Source: Candidatus Kuenenia stuttgartensis
Lineage (GTDB): Bacteria; Planctomycetota; Planctomycetia; Pirellulales; UBA1268
DNA length: 7,508 nucleotides
Direction of reading: 5' to 3'
NCBI GenBank assembly: GCA_945876515.1
Contig: CAMCPF010000144.1
Location: forward strand, 1 to 7,508
Shown: positions 6,718 through 7,508 of the stretch, in pieces
How positions within the stretch are numbered: position 1 is the first letter of the stretch
Layout of the letters: each line of letters opens with the position of its first letter
Made by a program: the position numbers and the translations under genes
Notes under the pieces: model-generated
Told to the model about the DNA's origin: nothing
The model's input: the letters and a program-made list of their open reading frames with translations, nothing else
Database searches by the model: none

Positions 6718-6729
6718 TCCGGCTACGAT
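6713..6729 (+). promoter_or_regulatory. Palindrome GCCGGTCCGGC abutting a -10 box TACGAT
   Basis: The 11-base palindrome GCCGG-T-CCGGC (6713-6723) is directly followed by TACGAT (6724-6729), which matches four of six bases of the -10 consensus and ends six bases before the ATG at 6736. No -35 element is seen at normal spacing; TTGGAT at 6695 is 23 bases away. A palindrome in the -35/-10 spacer is a classic place for a repressor or activator to act. This is inferred from position only. Confidence 0.35.
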
Positions 6730-6735
6730 GCGGGC

Positions 6736-7508
6736 ATGGCAGACGACCGCCCTCTCGGAGAGACGTGGTGGCACGATCCGCGGGCGCGACAGCTCGCGCT
6801 GGTCGGCATCATGCTCGTCGCCAGCGGCCTGGCCCACGCGGTCGTGTGGCTGATCCTCGGCGGGCCGTGGGAGGGGCCGGTCACCTGGCGGAAACCGATC
6901 CTGTTCGGGATTTCGGGCGGGCTCACGAGCCTTTCGGCGGCGTGGGTCTGGGCGAAGCTGCCGCGGCGGCGAGGCGACGCCTGGCTGGCCGGTGTTACCG
7001 CCTGGGCGCTGTTCGTCGAGGTTTTGCTCATCGACCTGCAGCGGTGGCGGGGCGTGGCCAGCCACTTCAACCGCGACACGCCGCTCGACGCGTTCCTCTA
7101 CGACGCGATGGGTGTCTTGATCCTGTTCGTGTCGGCGGTGCTCGTGGATCTCACCATCCGGCTGTTCCGTTCGCCGGCGGCCATGACGCCTGACATGCTG
7201 CTGGCCGCCCGGGCCGGGATGGTGTTGCTCGTGATCTCCTGCGGTCTGGGCATCTGGGTGAGCGTGAACGGCGATCTGCGGGTGGCCGCGGGGCTCGAGC
7301 CTGAGCGGTACGGCCGCGCCGGAGTGCCCAAGTTTCCGCACGGCGCCGTGATCCATGCGATCCAGTGGCTGCCCGCCATTGCCTGGGCCGCCCGCGCCGT
7401 CGGGCTCTCGCTTGCCGCCCGCCGCCGGCTGGTGGTCATCGCCACGCTAGTCACGGCCCTGCTGCTCGCCTTCGCCCTGGCGCAGACCCTCGCCGGCCGG
7501 AGCAGGTT
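6736..7508 (+). CDS. Uncharacterised seven-helix membrane protein (3' end beyond window)
   Basis: The frame is open for 257 codons to the right edge without a stop. I do not recognise a named family. About seven hydrophobic segments are seen (20-42, 52-73, 84-101, 120-142, 156-176, 203-224, 232-252) with no signal peptide and no soluble domain. Motifs that look conserved rather than merely hydrophobic are WRKPILF (51-57), a block between helices 3 and 4 with E95, D100, Q102, WRG (104-106), SHFN (109-112) and TPLD (115-118), and PHGAVIHAIQWLP (201-213) with H202 and H207. From memory, similar WRG-SHFN-TPxD blocks occur in hypothetical membrane proteins of several phyla, but I cannot name a function. 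The ATG at 6736 precedes the first helix by a short polar stretch and follows a TACGAT box without a Shine-Dalgarno sequence. The gene is divergent from cstA across 88 bases, so shared regulation is possible. Confidence 0.85.
   Translation, partial: MADDRPLGETWWHDPRARQLALVGIMLVASGLAHAVVWLILGGPWEGPVTWRKPILFGISGGLTSLSAAWVWAKLPRRRGDAWLAGVTAWALFVEVLLIDLQRWRGVASHFNRDTPLDAFLYDAMGVLILFVSAVLVDLTIRLFRSPAAMTPDMLLAARAGMVLLVISCGLGIWVSVNGDLRVAAGLEPERYGRAGVPKFPHGAVIHAIQWLPAIAWAARAVGLSLAARRRLVVIATLVTALLLAFALAQTLAGRSR

Overview
This is a high-GC bacterial chromosomal window holding five protein-coding genes and little else. Nothing fixes the taxon. The GC-rich coding, a bd-type oxidase subunit carrying its own cytochrome c domain, and a compact CstA would fit a planctomycete or a similar environmental aerobe, but that is an impression and not a demonstration. 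No rRNA, tRNA, CRISPR array, insertion sequence or other sign of mobile DNA was seen.

Layout: (1) 1-1806, minus strand: the first 602 codons of hypF, the carbamoyltransferase of [NiFe]-hydrogenase maturation; its C-terminus lies beyond the left edge. (2) 1807-1992: a 186-base divergent promoter region containing a perfect 7-bp inverted repeat. (3) 1993-4529, plus strand: a two-gene operon with a 4-base ATGA overlap. The first gene is a CydA-like (cytochrome bd family) membrane subunit with a C-terminal cytochrome c domain and no room for a quinol-binding Q-loop. The second is a multi-helix membrane subunit that appears to be a diverged copy of the CydA fold. (4) 4530-4742: a 213-base convergent gap with only weak hairpins. 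(5) 4743-6647, minus strand: cstA, a carbon-starvation family transporter. (6) 6648-6735: an 88-base divergent promoter region with a short palindrome. (7) 6736 to the right edge, plus strand: an uncharacterised membrane protein, open at its 3' end.

The most interesting unit is the oxidase-like operon. Subunit I keeps the heme b595 ligand His and the acidic residues of the bd active-site region, but apparently has Arg where the b558 ligand His should be. The quinol-oxidising loop is gone, and a CxxCH cytochrome c domain sits where the ninth helix of CydA would start, predicted to be on the outer face. This suggests an oxygen (or other small-molecule) reductase fed by cytochrome c instead of quinol. 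Subunit II shares helix-1, helix-5 and helix-8 landmarks with subunit I, so the pair resembles a CydA/CydA-paralogue arrangement more than classical CydAB. HypF, transcribed divergently, hints that hydrogen oxidation may occur in the same organism, but no hydrogenase structural gene is visible. CstA and its divergent neighbour are a separate unit.

A second pattern concerns expression. All four genes that begin a transcription unit lack a Shine-Dalgarno sequence and instead have a TAnnnT hexamer 4-7 bases before the start codon. The one internal gene has a GAGG five bases before its start. This looks like leaderless or very short-leader transcription of the first genes.
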